A stretch of 64,000 nucleotides of DNA from Metaphire vulgaris (taxonomy: Eukaryota; Annelida; Clitellata; Crassiclitellata; Megascolecidae). A program made the position numbers and the translations under genes. The notes under the pieces are model-generated. The model ran no database searches. It saw only the letters and a program-made list of their open reading frames with translations, and was not told the DNA's origin. Where the stretch lies: positions 9,371,729 to 9,435,728 of the forward strand of contig CM030841.1 in assembly GCA_018105865.1 (NCBI GenBank), read 5' to 3'. Positions 21,903 through 35,700 of the stretch are shown here, piece by piece; the stretch's first letter is position 1, and each line of letters opens with the position of its first letter.

Positions 21903-22721
21903 CTTTTGACTCGTCAACCGACGAAATGTCAGACTTTCCTGAGAATTCTGACCGATTCTTGTAGATAGGTAGAAAGAAGATTGTCAAGATTTCTACCACA
22001 AGCATTCAAAAAACAGTATTATTTGCAGCACAGCCCTTGAAATGCACCCACCAACATGTTTATGTTTTCTCGAGACTACAATGCAGTCATCGCTAATTGA
22101 AAAGCACCGGAATACACTCAGTGTGTGCGCGCCCTTCGCTTCGCCTGCGTTCCTGAGTGTAGGCCCAATCGTCAAGGCGATTACAATATTATTGTCGTCA
22201 ACAGAAAGTTATGCTCGCCAAAGCGCGCTGTTGCAATACTCCTCCGCCGAAAGATGAAGGCTTATAGCAGCAGCAGCAGCAGCAGTGTATAGGCCTACAA
22301 CCGCAGCAGCAGCAGTTGTTGTTGCAGCAGCAGCAGCAGCGACAGTTATTGTTGTTGTTGCTGTTGCTGCAGCTGCAGGGACACACATCTGCGAATGAGA
22401 GCATCTGTTTCACTTATTTTGCTGAACAGAATATCGCTTTCAGAATTTAGAACATGATCTGACGCGAATTATTGTTGATTCTGTGTCAATGACACACCAC
22501 GTACAGGCTGTAGGTCAAAGCATGGATTTTTATGGTAATATGCACTTGTAGTGTAAACTTATTCCGACTCACTCTGGGCCTTACAAACTGTATATTTTTA
22601 CCGTCTCATCGAAGGACTTCATTAATATTTGAGATTATGTCAAATTTGGGATAATGTGCGAACAGTCACTCTACCATCACCAAAAATCTCGGTCCGCAAA
22701 TATCTCCGCTTGCTCGTCGAA

Positions 22722-22916
22722 CAGTGGCGGCTCTAGGATTTGGCAAGTGGGGGGCCGTTGGGGTGGCAACTTGTAATCATGGGGGCAACCATTTGTTGTT
22801 TAATGTATGTAGCATTAAGTATAGGGTCCCAACTGGGGGGCCACTGGGGGGGAGCCAGGCTTTCAATAGGGGGGCACGGGCCCCCCTGGGCCCCCCGGTG
22901 GAGCCGCCACTAGCTG
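22722..22916 (+). mobile_element. hAT-type MITE, GGCGGCT family
   Basis: Ends CAGTGGCGGCTC and GAGCCGCCACTAGCTG, duplication TCGTCGAA at 22714-22721 and 22917-22924. Same family as 13,439-13,626, opposite orientation. Confidence 0.85.
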
Positions 22917-23844
22917 TCGTCGAACCCTAGCATACTCCCCAGCAAACCCTATCGCTTCTCCTAGACGTAGACAATCGTTTGCTTCACGGGAGACTTTTTC
23001 GTTTTAACCCCTTAACTGGGGATCCCGGATATATCCGTCCATTTTACATTGAGTTACAGTTAAATGCACGGTTAAGAGGTTAATCATTGATAAATGCTCG
23101 TAGTGAATAAATTGACTGTTTCTTGGCAGTGGCGCACACCTGGTGAGAAAAAGCGGTCATAATGTCCTAATTTCTCAACATAAAAAATATTGGCTTGTCA
23201 GACTTTTCAGGACGTTAAAGAAGCAAAGAAGCATGACATTGATGACCTGTTTAGCATTTTAAAAAGCAAAAAACACCCAGGTCCACAGGATTAAGGACAT
23301 GATCTCTCCGAAAGATATCCACGCCAGGACAGAGGACATGGGTAGTAGTTTGCGCCCGAGATTCTTGGTGTTCTTACCGACATTTTCGTCTTACATTGAA
23401 AACTGTTTCGACTGAATACGGTCACCATGCAGCGCAGCTTTTTGAACATCAGATCCGACTGCCTGACTGGCCATTGTGCGATATGTGAGCCTAGATGCTT
23501 CTATGTATTTACTTAGGTTATTTAAATCAATGTTCATCGAGGCCTAAGGCTAAGGGAGACTGATATGTATATTATGCGTATATGATGAAGGTCAGCACTT
23601 TCCTTACTATAGATCGCCTTTAAAACTTATGCTAAATCAGTTTATAAGATAACAAAGTCCACCTTTCATGTCTAGAAATTAAACTGTCATTCCATTTCGG
23701 TTGCTTTGCAGTTATTTCACCACATTTCCATAACTATGTATGTATACAGAGTGTCCGATTTGCCGAGGGTTGACGGTGTAGATCCCTCTATAAGGCCTAG
23801 TAGAGCCGCCCCCTAGTGGAGTTCGAAAATATTTGGTTTCAACT

Positions 23845-24195
23845 AGAGGTGCACCGATTAACCTACCGATATTGAATCCACGCAGACACACTCGTGATGT
23901 GATGTTAATTATAATAGAAAAATAGAAAATGTAAAGTTTTAGACTCAACAAATCAGCAGAAAAAATGTAAAGCTAAATTCGAGGGTTGGTTGCTACGTCA
24001 ATTCTGCACAGTCGCCAGGCTAGTGCGAACTGAGGTTGGAATGCCGCGATAGCGTTTATCCGATTAATTTTACTGTACAATACGCTAAGTCTAAGATATG
24101 ATTAACGAGTAAAGAAACGTCAACAAATCAATAATCAATCGGCCGATTTTTCGGCGCCGATAATCGGTAGGCAGGTAATCGGCACGGCCCTAAAG
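23845..24195. mobile_element. possible hAT-type element with GTGCACCGAT end
   Basis: It starts TAGAGGTGCACCGATTAA and ends with CGATAATCGG, AATCGGCACGGCCCTA. These ends resemble hAT termini, but the flanks show no duplication. Confidence 0.4.
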
Positions 24196-24452
24196 GCTAT
24201 CAGTGTATCTTTAGACTTTCAACTCAACCTCTGACAATACACAACTCAACTAATGGCGTCAATGTCTGAATTTTATTTTCATTTTAACCAGATTTACGAG
24301 AAAATCGTTGAAATCGTCGGAATTCAAAAGGAGAACGAGCAGGCGGCGACTTGTGCATTTCTCGCTCAGCTGGTAATCGAAAGATAGAGGAAGTCTATAG
24401 ACCTCTAAATAGGGCTTACATCGTCTGACTTAGTCCTTTTGGTCAGAGGCTT

Positions 24453-24575
24453 TCAGTGCGATGCGTCTCGCAGCGAATCCTCATCCTCAAACTTGAAGAG
24501 TTTATGCATCTGTTCGCTGATCTCTGCTAATTGTAAATCATCTTCTTGGAATTTCCTAAGAAAACTGTCGGTCAT
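24453..24575 (-). CDS. small antisense ORF with protein-like composition
   Basis: It starts with ATG at 24575-24573, overlapping the plus-strand ATG at 24574 in the reverse direction. It reads MTDSFLRKFQEDDLQLAEIS, then EQMHKLFKFEDEDSLRDASH, then TGA. The amphipathic, acidic pattern looks more like protein than the plus-strand translation of the same bases. It is only 40 residues, with no donor or partner exon found, so it may be chance antisense. Confidence 0.25.
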   Translation of the reverse strand: MTDSFLRKFQEDDLQLAEISEQMHKLFKFEDEDSLRDASH

Positions 24576-27339
24576 GTCTGTTGCTGCCAAGTGGAAACTT
24601 AAGGAGAAGGAGGCTGCCGCTGCTGCAGCGGGGGCGGCGGTCGCTAAGACCGACGATTCCGGTTTCAGAGGAAAGAAGACCGATACACCTGCGAGAGAAA
24701 CGTCTTCTGCCGCAGACAGTTTAGGAAAGGGTTCGGAGAAATCGAGCAAGCTCGACGCCGCGCCGAAACCAACGCCCAACAGCACCGCTGGTAATGCTGT
24801 AGAAAAACAAGGCAGTTACAGACTACCAGTTGGTAAGAAGGACGCCGCCAATAAAATACCGCACACTAAGGAGCCCAACTGCGTCCAGGTAGACGACTCG
24901 AGGTCGCAGCTCGCCAATTCCGGTCCGTCGAAAACGCCAAATGGGGGCAAAGAAGTGGGCTCCAACTACGCCGGCAGAAGGGCTTTCGGAGCGGGTCTTA
25001 AGAAGGAAGAACCAACGGTTGCTACTACTACTACTAAGGCAAAGGCGGACGCCAGAGTAATCGAGTCAAAGATCGAGACGGATAAGGATGTCGCGACGGA
25101 CGGTAGGGATGATAAAGAGTCGCCTTTTGGATCGGGAAGAACGAAAGGGCTGGCGGGATTCTGGGCCAACCAGACGGACGAAGTTAAGTCGGTCAAGAAG
25201 AAGCGCCTGACCGCCATCGAAGACAACCTGGACGCAACGATCGTCGAGAACTCGCCGCCGCAGCAGAGAGAAGGAGTGGCCAGAGCGGAAGATCCGGGAG
25301 AGTGGAAGAAGCCGATCCAGTTGCAGGAAGGCTGGACGAAAAACGTGGCGAACTCTCTGCAAACGCAAAGACAGAACGCCGCCGCCGCCGTCGTCGCCAA
25401 GAAGACTCCGATATGCTTAATCGAAGACACGATGAACGGCGAGAAGACAGACGTACAAGACGCGACGAAGACGGCGATCCGAGTAAAGGACATCTCACAG
25501 CGTCTCGTCGGTCAGCAGATCGAACCGCAGAAGCCGAAAGAGAAGGTCGTCATAGACCGGTCACAGGGTTCGATCGTCCTGGCGGAAAATCAACCGGACG
25601 AAGTCGATCCGGACGTCGTCCGGTCGGAAAGCGCGTCGGAAGAGGTGGTTCTGGAAAAGGGCAGAACGCGGAACCTTCTACAGCACTGGAAGAACACCGA
25701 AGTGGAATATAACGCTCCGAAGACGTCGACGTCTCGATACCAGGGAGTGAAGCCGGCGTGGATTCTGGAAATCGAAGCGGCGAAAGGAAACTCCGGCAAC
25801 AGAACGATCGAAGACTACGCTGACGAAGAGGAGAAAGAACCGACGGCGAAAGACGAAGAAGAAACCTCCAAAACAGAGCCACGACTGGAACGCGTAAACG
25901 AAACTGCCGAGGAGAGGAAACCCGAAAACTCGAGCTCGAAAACCACAGCAATACAGGACTCCGAAAGAAACGAATTAAAGACACTAAATGACGAAGACGC
26001 TAGAGAGAAAGCGCTCTCAAAAAGCGATGTTCAGCCCAGCGACGGAAAATTTCGTAGTCCTACGTTCTCCGGAAAGCCAAGATCAGATAAAGAACATATT
26101 GTTGCCACTGTTGCTGATGTAGCAGAACCGACTTCCACAGTTGCTGAAACGCAAAGACCAACGATGTCCGTCAGCGAAGCGAGTCCTGTCTGTCATGAAA
26201 CTAGTCCGATTCTCACGAGCGACAGTAAGACACGAATAGAACCGGACAACGATAGATTCGATCGAATCGAAGTCAACGAGGAGACCGAAACTGCGCAAAT
26301 CATAGACACAAAGTCGGTCAAAGAAGATGGCCCTGCTGTAATCTCATCTGACGAATCTGATATTTCGGTGGGAATAACTCCAGGAATTTTGGAAAATTCC
26401 CTCAGCGAGAAAGACGCAAGGGAAAGTGCAACTACTATTCCAGACGAGAGACCAATTCTTGGATGCGAATCGCGCGTTTCATTCGCAGTCAAAGAAGAAG
26501 AAGACACCGCCAATAATAAGCAAATACCCACAAAACATCTTGATGAAAACGTTACAGAGTTGCCCACCACAGCTGCCGCTCGAGTGGATAATGCAGAACA
26601 GTCGATCGACGACGTTAGAAAAAGTGACGAAACTACAGCTAAAGAACTACAGTTGAAAGTGGAAGAAGCTGTTCCGTCCATGGTGCAACCTGTCGACAAA
26701 GATCAGGTTGAATATCACATTGACAATTTTAGTCTGAACCCTGAAGGGAATGCGGAAGAACAACTGAAACAGGCTGGTGTATCCGACTTAAATGAAATCG
26801 GACAGAACAAGGCAATTGTCGCAGAAGGAGAAAGAGTCGTGGATGAACTCTCTTCTGACCTGCCTTCTGAAATTCTCAAGCTATCCACCGACAAACCCGC
26901 ACCTGACGATTTAGTTCCGGAATCGGACGCCTTCTCAACACCGACATCTGATTTTAATTTACTGACTTTCGACTCGCCCCTCGACTCTCCTTCTCCTCCC
27001 AGCGCTCTCGTACAGCCGGACGACAGTCAGAAAACCGAAACAGATATATTTTCGACGTTGGATGATATTTTGAAAACCGATTTCTCTTCATTTCTGCTAG
27101 ACGAAAACGTGGACAACACGCCGTGTTTACTGCCGAGCGGACCGGCGGAAGTGCCACAGAGTACCGAGAATCGGGAAAATTCTATCTACCGCCAAGAGCG
27201 AAATCTGGAAAACTACGATTCTATTGGTCCAATAATTGGCGAACCATCGGGATCATTCGTAAGTGAAGCTTCGAATGACAAGAGGGCTGGCAAAAGAGAG
27301 GAGAAGGAGGAGGAGCTGACAAAGACCGAAGGCTCTCAA
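24574..27339 (+). CDS. long exon of an unrecognised disordered, Lys/Glu/Ser-rich protein
   Basis: An open frame of more than 920 codons without a recognised domain. I chose the ATG at 24574 (MSVAAKWKLKEKE...) because the frame upstream has no ATG, and a polypyrimidine tract with AG (24541-24560) lies just before it. The region near 25,000-25,800 is GC-rich and CpG-rich, as in a real exon. The protein is highly charged, with an Ala-rich N-terminus and long Glu/Lys/Ser/Thr stretches. Two short tryptophan motifs resemble each other (KGLAGFWAN and RNLLQHWKN), with EWKKPIQLQEGW nearby. The 3' border is probably CTCTCAA|GTAAGA at 27340. TTC|GTAAGTG at 27259 is an alternative. The frame otherwise stops at 27376-27378, inside a transposon target duplication. 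I cannot assign a function. The motifs loosely recall actin-associated proteins, which is only an impression. Downstream exons were not found. Confidence 0.7.
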
Positions 27340-27379
27340 GTAAGATTCGAACATTCGGACATTTTAATAATTTTATAAT

Positions 27380-27675
27380 CAGGGCCGCCGAGAGAAATTC
27401 CGGGCCCCTGTGCAGAAGGGCAGTCACGGACCCCTAACAAGTGTCAAAACTGATGATGACCTTTTTTGCTTGTCAGTCATTTTCAGGATGTTAATACCTG
27501 ATCGGCCCGGGCCCCCTACAGTCGCCGGGTCCCTGTGTGAAAAACTCATGATGACCTTTTTTGTTTGTCAGTCTTTTTCAGGATTCAAGGTGTACCGGTA
27601 CATCACCGGCCGAGGCCCACAGAGGTCGCCGGGGCCTGTGCATTTGCCCCCTCCCGCCCCCTCTCGGCGGCCCTG
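27380..27675. mobile_element. hAT-type MITE, GCCGCCGAGAG family
   Basis: Perfect inverted ends CAGGGCCGCCGAGAG/CTCTCGGCGGCCCTG and perfect duplication TTTATAAT (27372-27379, 27676-27683). Two core motifs lie at 27,454 and 27,550. It is inserted about 40 bases after the presumed donor of the 24.6-kb gene. Confidence 0.9.
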
Positions 27676-28078
27676 TTTATAATCACGCTTCGTGTAAACA
27701 TTGCCTGCTATAATGGTCTCGAATGGCTAGCGTGCCTCGATAGGATCAGAGCGAGCATGGCGTAGCCAGGGTTCCAGAACAAGGGGCACCAAGGTTTCTA
27801 TAAACCGACTTTACCAGTTCCGACAAGGGGAATTGGAGCAATGTCTATTCTAGCCACCTAGACATTGTGGGGAGTTTAACATTTTGGGGGGAACAGACAT
27901 TGGGAGGTCATACTACTTGCCAAAATGTCAAAAATTTATTGGAGGAAATTTCAAACTTAGGGGGGGGAAGGTCTAGAATGAACACTGGTTTGGAGAGCGT
28001 CGTGAGCTTTTCAACGGTGCTTGGGACAGAGCTCCGGCCGTAAAACGTCTGTTGGACCTAAATTATTAAAATTAAGCC

Positions 28079-28313
28079 CAGTGGCGTAGCAATATGCTCG
28101 GGGACCATTGGCGAAAAACGGGCAGGGGCCCTTTCCAGAGACGATCTGACAAGTTTGCGAAAATGTTGACGACCTTTTTTTTGCTCGTCGGTCTTTCGAT
28201 CTGATAACTTTACAACTTTGCGAAAAAAATTTGTTGGCTTGGGTCGGGAGCCCTTTGCAGGTCGGGGGCCCTTGGCATTTGGCCAGGTTGTCCATATGGC
28301 TGCTACGCCTCTG
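28079..28313. mobile_element. hAT-type MITE, GGCGTAGCA family
   Basis: Ends CAGTGGCGTAGCAATATG and CATATGGCTGCTACGCCTCTG-type (last 21 bases, inverted). Weak duplication ATTAAGCC/CTTAGGCC. The segment GACAAGTTTGCGAAAA.GTTG and its following core are shared with 17,983-18,340. Confidence 0.65.
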
Positions 28314-28479
28314 CTTAGGCCTAACTTAGGCCTCCATTAGTTTCAAATCTTGTGATTTGGAGACTATTTTCAGACGACAGTAGGCCTATTTGACAGCGTA
28401 TCGGCAACCCCCCTACAGCCCCAACAGGTAAAATTTTCTCATCGGTTTTGCACAAATCCATGGCCAGTCTAAAGTAAAG

Positions 28480-28660
28480 TAGGCCTAAGTAAAGTAAAAT
28501 CTCGTGGATTTCTATAGCGCCTTGGAAAACAGCACAACAGTAGCTGTTTATTCTTAGGCGCTCAGCCTCTCTTAAAATAGCTATCGGGGAAGGTATGTTA
28601 TCAGCCAGGCAATAGTCAACGTCCAAAGGGCAGTGAGGCTAAACCCGAAAGGGGGACCTG
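28480..28660 (-). repeat. L2-like LINE 3' end, second copy
   Basis: Closely similar to 49,990-50,160 in the same orientation (TCTATAGCGCC, AGCGCTCAGCC-type block, CAGCCAGGCAATAGTCAAC, CCAAAGGGCAGTGAG). Confidence 0.65.
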
Positions 28661-28908
28661 GCCCTGTATCCCCTCGTGGCTACTCTATAATAACGAATAC
28701 ATATATTCAATAAAGAAGCTTGGTGCCCGATTGGTGCTTATTTGAAACAGAAAACAGCTATGGAAAGAAGTTCTTCAGAGTTGGTCATATTATTCCTGCT
28801 TCAGCAGAACCTTTAGGTTCTAACTTCTAGGTAGAATCAAAGGCATACAGCGATTTGTCTTTAAGCGATGACTGTTAGCCTACCACGAGTATATTCGCAA
28901 AATTTTGA

Positions 28909-28943
<35 letters not shown>

Positions 28944-29240
28944 CAGTGGCGGTTCCACCATGTTGATGACTGGGGATGCATCCCCCCACCGGGGTTTCGG
29001 ATGACCTTTTTTGCTTGTCAACCGATTTTCCCGTATTTTTAAAAAAATAGTGAAAAATACTGCAAATGACCTTTTTCTTGCCTGGCGGCCTTTTTGGCAA
29101 GGTTTCTTAACATTTAGTGAGCAAAACACTACTAACAATGACCTTTTTCTCTTTTTTTCTTGTTTTTCTTCTTCACTTTGCATCCCCCCACCAACTTTCA
29201 AAATTTTTTTTATCCCCCTCCACCAAGAATTCCTGGAACC

Positions 29241-29249
<9 letters not shown>
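28944..29249. mobile_element. hAT-type MITE inside a CT microsatellite
   Basis: Ends CAGTGGCGGTTCCACCA and TTCCTGGAACCGCCACT; flanked on both sides by CT repeats that hide the target duplication. The core motif is at 29,001-29,020. Confidence 0.65.
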
Positions 29250-29284
<35 letters not shown>

Positions 29285-32200
29285 CACACACACACTCTCT
29301 TCTCTCTCACTCCCTCCTGTTAATCCTCGCACAGCCAATCTTTATGTCCCACTTCAATTTTCAGAGGCAGAGCTTGTGGATACCATGATACCATCCCCAT
29401 TAGTAGAAGACGTTGCAAAAACCTAGCAGAAGACCTACGAGTTAACAATGTTAATTTCGCCAAAGTCGACCTTAAATGGGTATTGACGATTTCGGTTTTC
29501 GGCTATCAAAACTGGAACTGGAGCGTTTGGGGGGAAGGCGGAGGGCGTGGGGGAGTAGTCTGCCGACATTACCTATTTTAAAAATCCACCACTATTGCTC
29601 ACAATTCATTTTTTGAACTTTCTAATGGATTCACCTTTCAAAATAACTTGTATCAAATTGTTTATATCTTTCAGCGTTCCTGTTCTGTCATGTAAATCCC
29701 TGTGATACGTCAACAACATAAAGAGCAAAGATAATTGTCGTGAATAACAGATATAAACAGATAAACTTTGTAAAGACTATTATAGATGTAACTATAGAAT
29801 CGGTTGTTTCTTTATCTATAGGCCTAGGCATGCAAGTGCCTTTCTAACGAATCTAGTATAGGCCTAAGCGTTGATATTGAGTACATGTAAATCGTAAATC
29901 TTGCTGTTGTATTACTGATAGCTAGGCCTAGGCCTCTGCGTGAGTCGTGACCATCACAGGCAACAGTCACCCCAATGAGGGCGATCGATAATTAAGAGAG
30001 GAATTAGTCCAGTGGCAGCTTTCTTGCCCTTAGGCCTATTCCTCACAAGTTTCGGGAACCAAACACTGAAGAAACGTTCTTAAGCACTCTTATATGACCA
30101 GCTCTAATACAGTGGCAAATTTCAATTGATGACACCCTGTATCCAAATGACCAAATCAATGCCAGAAAACAAGCTAAGTTATCAAATTCATGTGTAATGT
30201 TGGAAGGCCTTTACTGAGATAATGGGTGCAAACTGTGCCCTAGTGCCTCTCCAGTGGATGCCGATAAAACCTTCTATCAGTTGTGAAACACATTGGAACA
30301 AACACACAACCCATGTCCTCATGTCCTGACATGGGTATTTTTTGGAGAGGTCACGTCCTTATGGATGTGGACATGGGTTTTTGCTAAAAGGGATCATTAG
30401 TTTCACTACTTTCTTGTCTATCTTTAACGTCCTGAAAAGTTTGACAAAAAAGGTCATCATTTTTTCCACTTGAAAGTTCAAAAGTGGTCATACCCGGCCA
30501 ATGTGTCTTCTGTTGAAGAAAATAGGACATGTCCATTTTTCTGACCAGGTTTGTGCCACTGGTAAAACATAAAATTACGCAAATTAAATACAAGTAGCCT
30601 CTCAAATGGCAAAGGCAAGATTTCAATTTCAGTGTTAGCTTTCCTTTAATTTTGGAATCTTTCAATTTTATTGAAACTGTCAGAACAATTTTATGCAAAA
30701 GTGGATTTTTACTTTCTTGCAACTTAAAAACACTAGGCCAGAGCCACCAGCCCACCACATCCATGTGTAATACACTGTGTCCAGATAAAAAAGGGAAACT
30801 CTATTTTCACTTTAACTTTAAGAAAACTTGGCAGATTTCTATAAAAATTTGCAGTTTGAAACAGGAATAAATTGGTTTCAGATAGATACATTATCAGAAA
30901 AAGGTTACAATAAATATTAAAAATGTCCACCGAAAGAATTGACACAAGATTTCAGACATTGTTGCCTCTGATGAATTGCTGCTGCAATGACGGTGTAATC
31001 GAACTTTGTCCACTCACTCACTCACTCACCAGTCACCAATCTCTGCTTCAGCTTATTCAGATGGGAAATGTGTCACCGGTAGATTCTTTCCTACAGAATA
31101 CCCCACACAGAGTAGTCCACCGGGTTTAAATCCAGTGAGTTTGGTTGCCACAGTTGGGTGGTATGAAAGCAGTCTCCCCATGCAGGAATTCAATGGCATT
31201 TTGAGTAACATCATAAATTACTGTATGTTAAAAAATAATTAACTAAAGAACGAGTACATAATGGTCTGCTTTATATCCCATGATTTCGAATTCAGTCCCA
31301 CATAAACCATCCAAATTTGATGGAAATCGGCCAAGTTTTCATAAAGTTATAGTGAAATTAGAGTCAGCCCCCTTTTTATCCGGACATGGAGTATATCCAT
31401 ATGATTAATTATTGAGGATTGTATGTGCATCATGATTTGTGACATCAAGCAATTTTGGGATCAAATATTAAATATTAAGCCATACTGCTCTTTAAGAAAT
31501 TTGTTGCATTTTAATGTGGCTGTTTCATTCAAATACAGCAGGAAAAGTAGTTTCTTCAGTCCCTGAATAATACCTGATAGACAAAACTGGCACAGAGTAT
31601 GCATTAAGCTAAAAGATGCCAAACTGTTATACAACCCAGTATTCATAATAGTCAAAGTGTGAAACTCTCTCTTTCTCTTTTATAAGAATGAAGAGACCGA
31701 CTAGAGGACCAAACAGGCCACAAAATCATCATGACCAGCTTCAACAGTTGTAACAATGCAAACTTTTCTAACAAGTAAGGACTATATACCGGTACTTGAA
31801 ATACAAAATACTCTGAACATAATGCCACCAGCTAAATCTACATTTCAATAAGCAGCAATAGGCAAAATCGATCGTGATCTTAGAGAAATTTAATTTAGAA
31901 GAGATGTGATCTGATATAGACAAAATGCAATTTAAAGTGAAGGTTTCTGACAGAATTTCTACAATCTTAAATTCAACTAGATCTTTTACAGCACTCAGTT
32001 TCAGATTTGTCCATCACTGCTAACCAGAAACTTGCATTTCAACCATAGTAACTATTTGGTAGCTGTTGAAAAATCAAACCAAATGGCAACATTCAGCAAT
32101 CCAACTGGAATCCATTATAAATAATTCAATACCATCTCAATAACAACCAAACCAGCTACTTCATCATTCAAACACTCAGAAAGCAGTGTAACAAACTTAT

Positions 32201-32752
32201 GTAAACAACGCATAATCCAACGACTATACACCATCAGAAACCCCAAGAGTTCTTTTAAATAATCAACAATATTTCCTACGTACTATATCGTCTGGATGGT
32301 ATGGCATTCCGATAACCAATTTGGGTGCACTCTTTACACAGTAATATCCATACGTCATCATGCTCTGCTGTTCACCTAATCAAAGGCCAAACATACTTTC
32401 CATACACTCTCAAGATCTCGTCAAATTTCAATATTATCTCTAACGTGGAGCCTCATCTTGAGTGGCAGGATTTAAACAAAAAACTTAAGTCTTTGCAGCC
32501 AAACTGTACATTCAAAAGGTCTTAAGAGACAAACTATATATCAGGGTTCTGTGCAGTGAACATAAACATTTGAGGAACATCTCAGTTGGTGTCACATTAA
32601 CGGCCTCGAGGACACACAAGAAACAACCTTGTCATCCCTCTGGAACACTTCATTGAACGTCCAGTTTCAACAGGATCGCTGATGAACATGTATCATGCTG
32701 CCTATGGCTACAGTCACACTTCAACAATCAGTCACACTTCACTTGGCCTCCT

Positions 32753-35700
32753 TCACTCGGGAGCATCATCGGTTTTCGTAACCACTGTTATGTGAATCGA
32801 ACATTTTTCCAGAAGGTTCTTCAAATCTTGTAAACCCTGCAAAGCCAAGAAAGTAACAAATACATCAGAGAGTTAGGCAAAGCTGCTTTAAAAGCTAAGA
32901 CATTATAAAGAGAACCCTTAACTCCTTTGCCGGGCATGACTCATATGTGCGTCCATTTTACATTGCGTTATAAATAAATTGCCGGTAAAGGGGTTAAATT
33001 CAATCTATTAGCAATCACAACGTAATGGTAACCAATGCACAAATCACATCAATCAACTTTTCAAATGTAATACAACTTCCTGCTTTCAATCTGTTTCCTA
33101 ATTTTTTAAAAATTACAAATCAATTACAGTGATTTGATTCAAACAGAAATAACAATGGTTGCACTCCCAAATTGTTTCAGCAACCATTTAATATCACATA
33201 ACAGGACTATGTAATTCAATGAAATCGAACATTGTATATGGATTGAATATTTAAGACAAATATGAAATAATACTATACTAAGCATTGTCACAATAGTCAG
33301 ACTTTACTGCTGTCAGAAATGCACCGTCTTTAACAACAAAAGTGGATATATTAAAGCCACTGTTTCTGATAATTGGTCTCACTTTCACAGCAAACTTTAC
33401 CTTACACGTCACAGTCTAGATTAAACATAATGCAATAATTTGTGCATGAATGCACATTCCCCCCAGACCTTCATGGGGCTCTGGTGGCCAATTTGTAGAT
33501 CCTTTGGGGACTACAGATCATAATTTGAGAATAACTGCATGATTGGATAAGGTGTCATAAATCCAAAATCTTTTTATACACTTTTCAAAACAGCAAAGTT
33601 TCAAAGCCAGCAGAGATCATTATGATAGAGTGTCGCCAACTTCACCCTTTTCCTTGCAAATTTAAACAAATTAACTACTGAATAATTTATCAACGATATA
33701 TCATGACTTGAAATCAGGGCTTCACAAAATTGACAATTTACCTGCTGAACAAAAACTCGGTTTCTAAGACAGTCTTCCAAAACATCTTTATCTGTTCGGC
33801 CATGGTTATTCTGCCTGATGAACTGTACCTTTAAAGAGAAGCAAATACATCACCCAAATAAGTCATGTGGCAAAAACAACTAAACATACCTATTCAAAAT
33901 AATAAATAGGAACTTTTCATGTAGCATTTTCAAGTCAAATCAGAGGTAATCATGTATCCTCTGTTCTTCATAACACTAATCACATGGAAAGAACCTTGTC
34001 ACATGACTCGTACCTCTTCTTGACATTTCTTGTAAAGAAGAAACTTGAAATGGTGTAAACCATGATAAGTTGTCAGATTATCGGCAGCAAGCTGACTGAC
34101 AGCAAATTCCTGTAAAACAGAACAATTACACATTTCTGTCATATGTACTATCATGTATGTATAGACCAACATCATGTATGCACCTGTATAGTTTATACAA
34201 ATTTATTGACATACTTTTCCATAGTAAACAATTTTATTATTAATTATAAAAATTTCTGTTTAAATTCTGCCCAAATCCCAGCTTCAAGGATACTTATAAC
34301 AACAACAAAAACAACAACAGAGAAACCTTTTTCAATCAGAGGGAGCGTTTATGAGAGATTTTTCAAAAGGAGCGCTATATAAATATTCGGTTACATCACT
34401 TTATTTTATAAGTAAACCTTTAATTTTAGTTTTACCCTGAGTGCAATTTATTTGCCCTGAACCTCAATATGCAGCAACTGAAAAATGCAGTAACAATCAA
34501 ACACCATGCTCAACATTACTTCTTTGATAATTTTGCACCTGTATGAGTGGCTGTGTGTGACTGCAAAGGCATGACAATCTGTACTAACTGAACCACTATG
34601 CAACTGCTGGCTAAAAGTTATCGGTTTGCTGGTTGTGTGGACATACACATCAGTAGTTACCAATCAAGAAGCCACCCTTCCTTTACTAAGGCTACTTACT
34701 AAGTGATGAAGAGAAGGGATTACTAGGTATGCCCCATTTGCTACAATAGATGCCAGCATCTTTTCCTGATCATTAAAAAGAGTAGAATAAGAGTACTCTA
34801 AAAGAATTGGACTAGCTAAATGGATTAAATGGTTTGATTGATTATATGACGTGTACCTAGATACTGTTCCTCACCAATAGTATGAAGAAGTTTTAAACAT
34901 ACTTATCATCAAGTAAATTTCATACGAATCACCATATTCTATACCTGTGAGGTCAGCGCCTTCCCTGCTTTTGTGATTTCTAGAGATTTCCTGTCATAGT
35001 GCGGGCCATAAAACTTTACGTCCATTATGGCACATAGACTAACATCCACAGTAGCCTACAAGTTACAACAGCAAAATTGAGTATTCAGTCTTTCTGTCTA
35101 TATGTGTATTGCCTTCCGAGGATTCTTCTCACATTTATAAGTACAAATTTAAGTATAAATAAAACTATCATTGGTCATACATAAAAATTAAAATTTAATA
35201 CAAAAACCCCACATAGCAGAGGCTAACCTACTGCCATGCTAACAAACCAATTGCCAGCAGATGTAAATTAATATGCTACTTCTCAAATATTACCTGACAG
35301 GGGACCGGAGGCATCTCCAATTCAGAGTGTGGCTCGGTAATCTTGCAAAAGGGTCTCTGCTCCATTGCTGCCTATAATAATTAGTAGCTTTGTTACCACT
35401 GTCTCAACATGAATCAATAGTACAAACAATCAAAACAAAAGAAAAATGCAAATAACATGCAAATAATAATGCAAATAATAAACAAAACATGCAAATATGA
35501 ACTTTTTGTAGAATAAGTTGAAAAGCAAAAGGAGGGATGGAGGCAGACAGGCAGGCAGGGAAAGAGGAAGGAAGGCAGGAAGAGAGGCAAGGATGGAGAA
35601 GGAAATGATTGATAGAAGGAAGAAAGGCAGACAAGCATAGATAGGGTGAGAAAGAAATTATTGAAATCAGGCATGGAAATGAAAAAGGTGGAATAAAATC

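Larger units (their letters stand above)
27684..32752. other. no confident gene
   Basis: Apart from the MITEs at 28.08 and 28.94 kb and the LINE tail at 28.5 kb, I find no exon with convincing borders. A segment at about 30,410-30,460 matches 23,190-23,222 in reverse (CTTTTCAGGACGTTAAAGA). Later exons of the 24.6-kb plus-strand gene could be hidden here. Confidence 0.5.

Noticed and set aside
25066..25984. Minus-strand ORFs of 100-175 codons opposite the 24.6-kb exon
   Set aside because: They are Arg/Ser-rich shadows caused by GC-rich codons on the plus strand.
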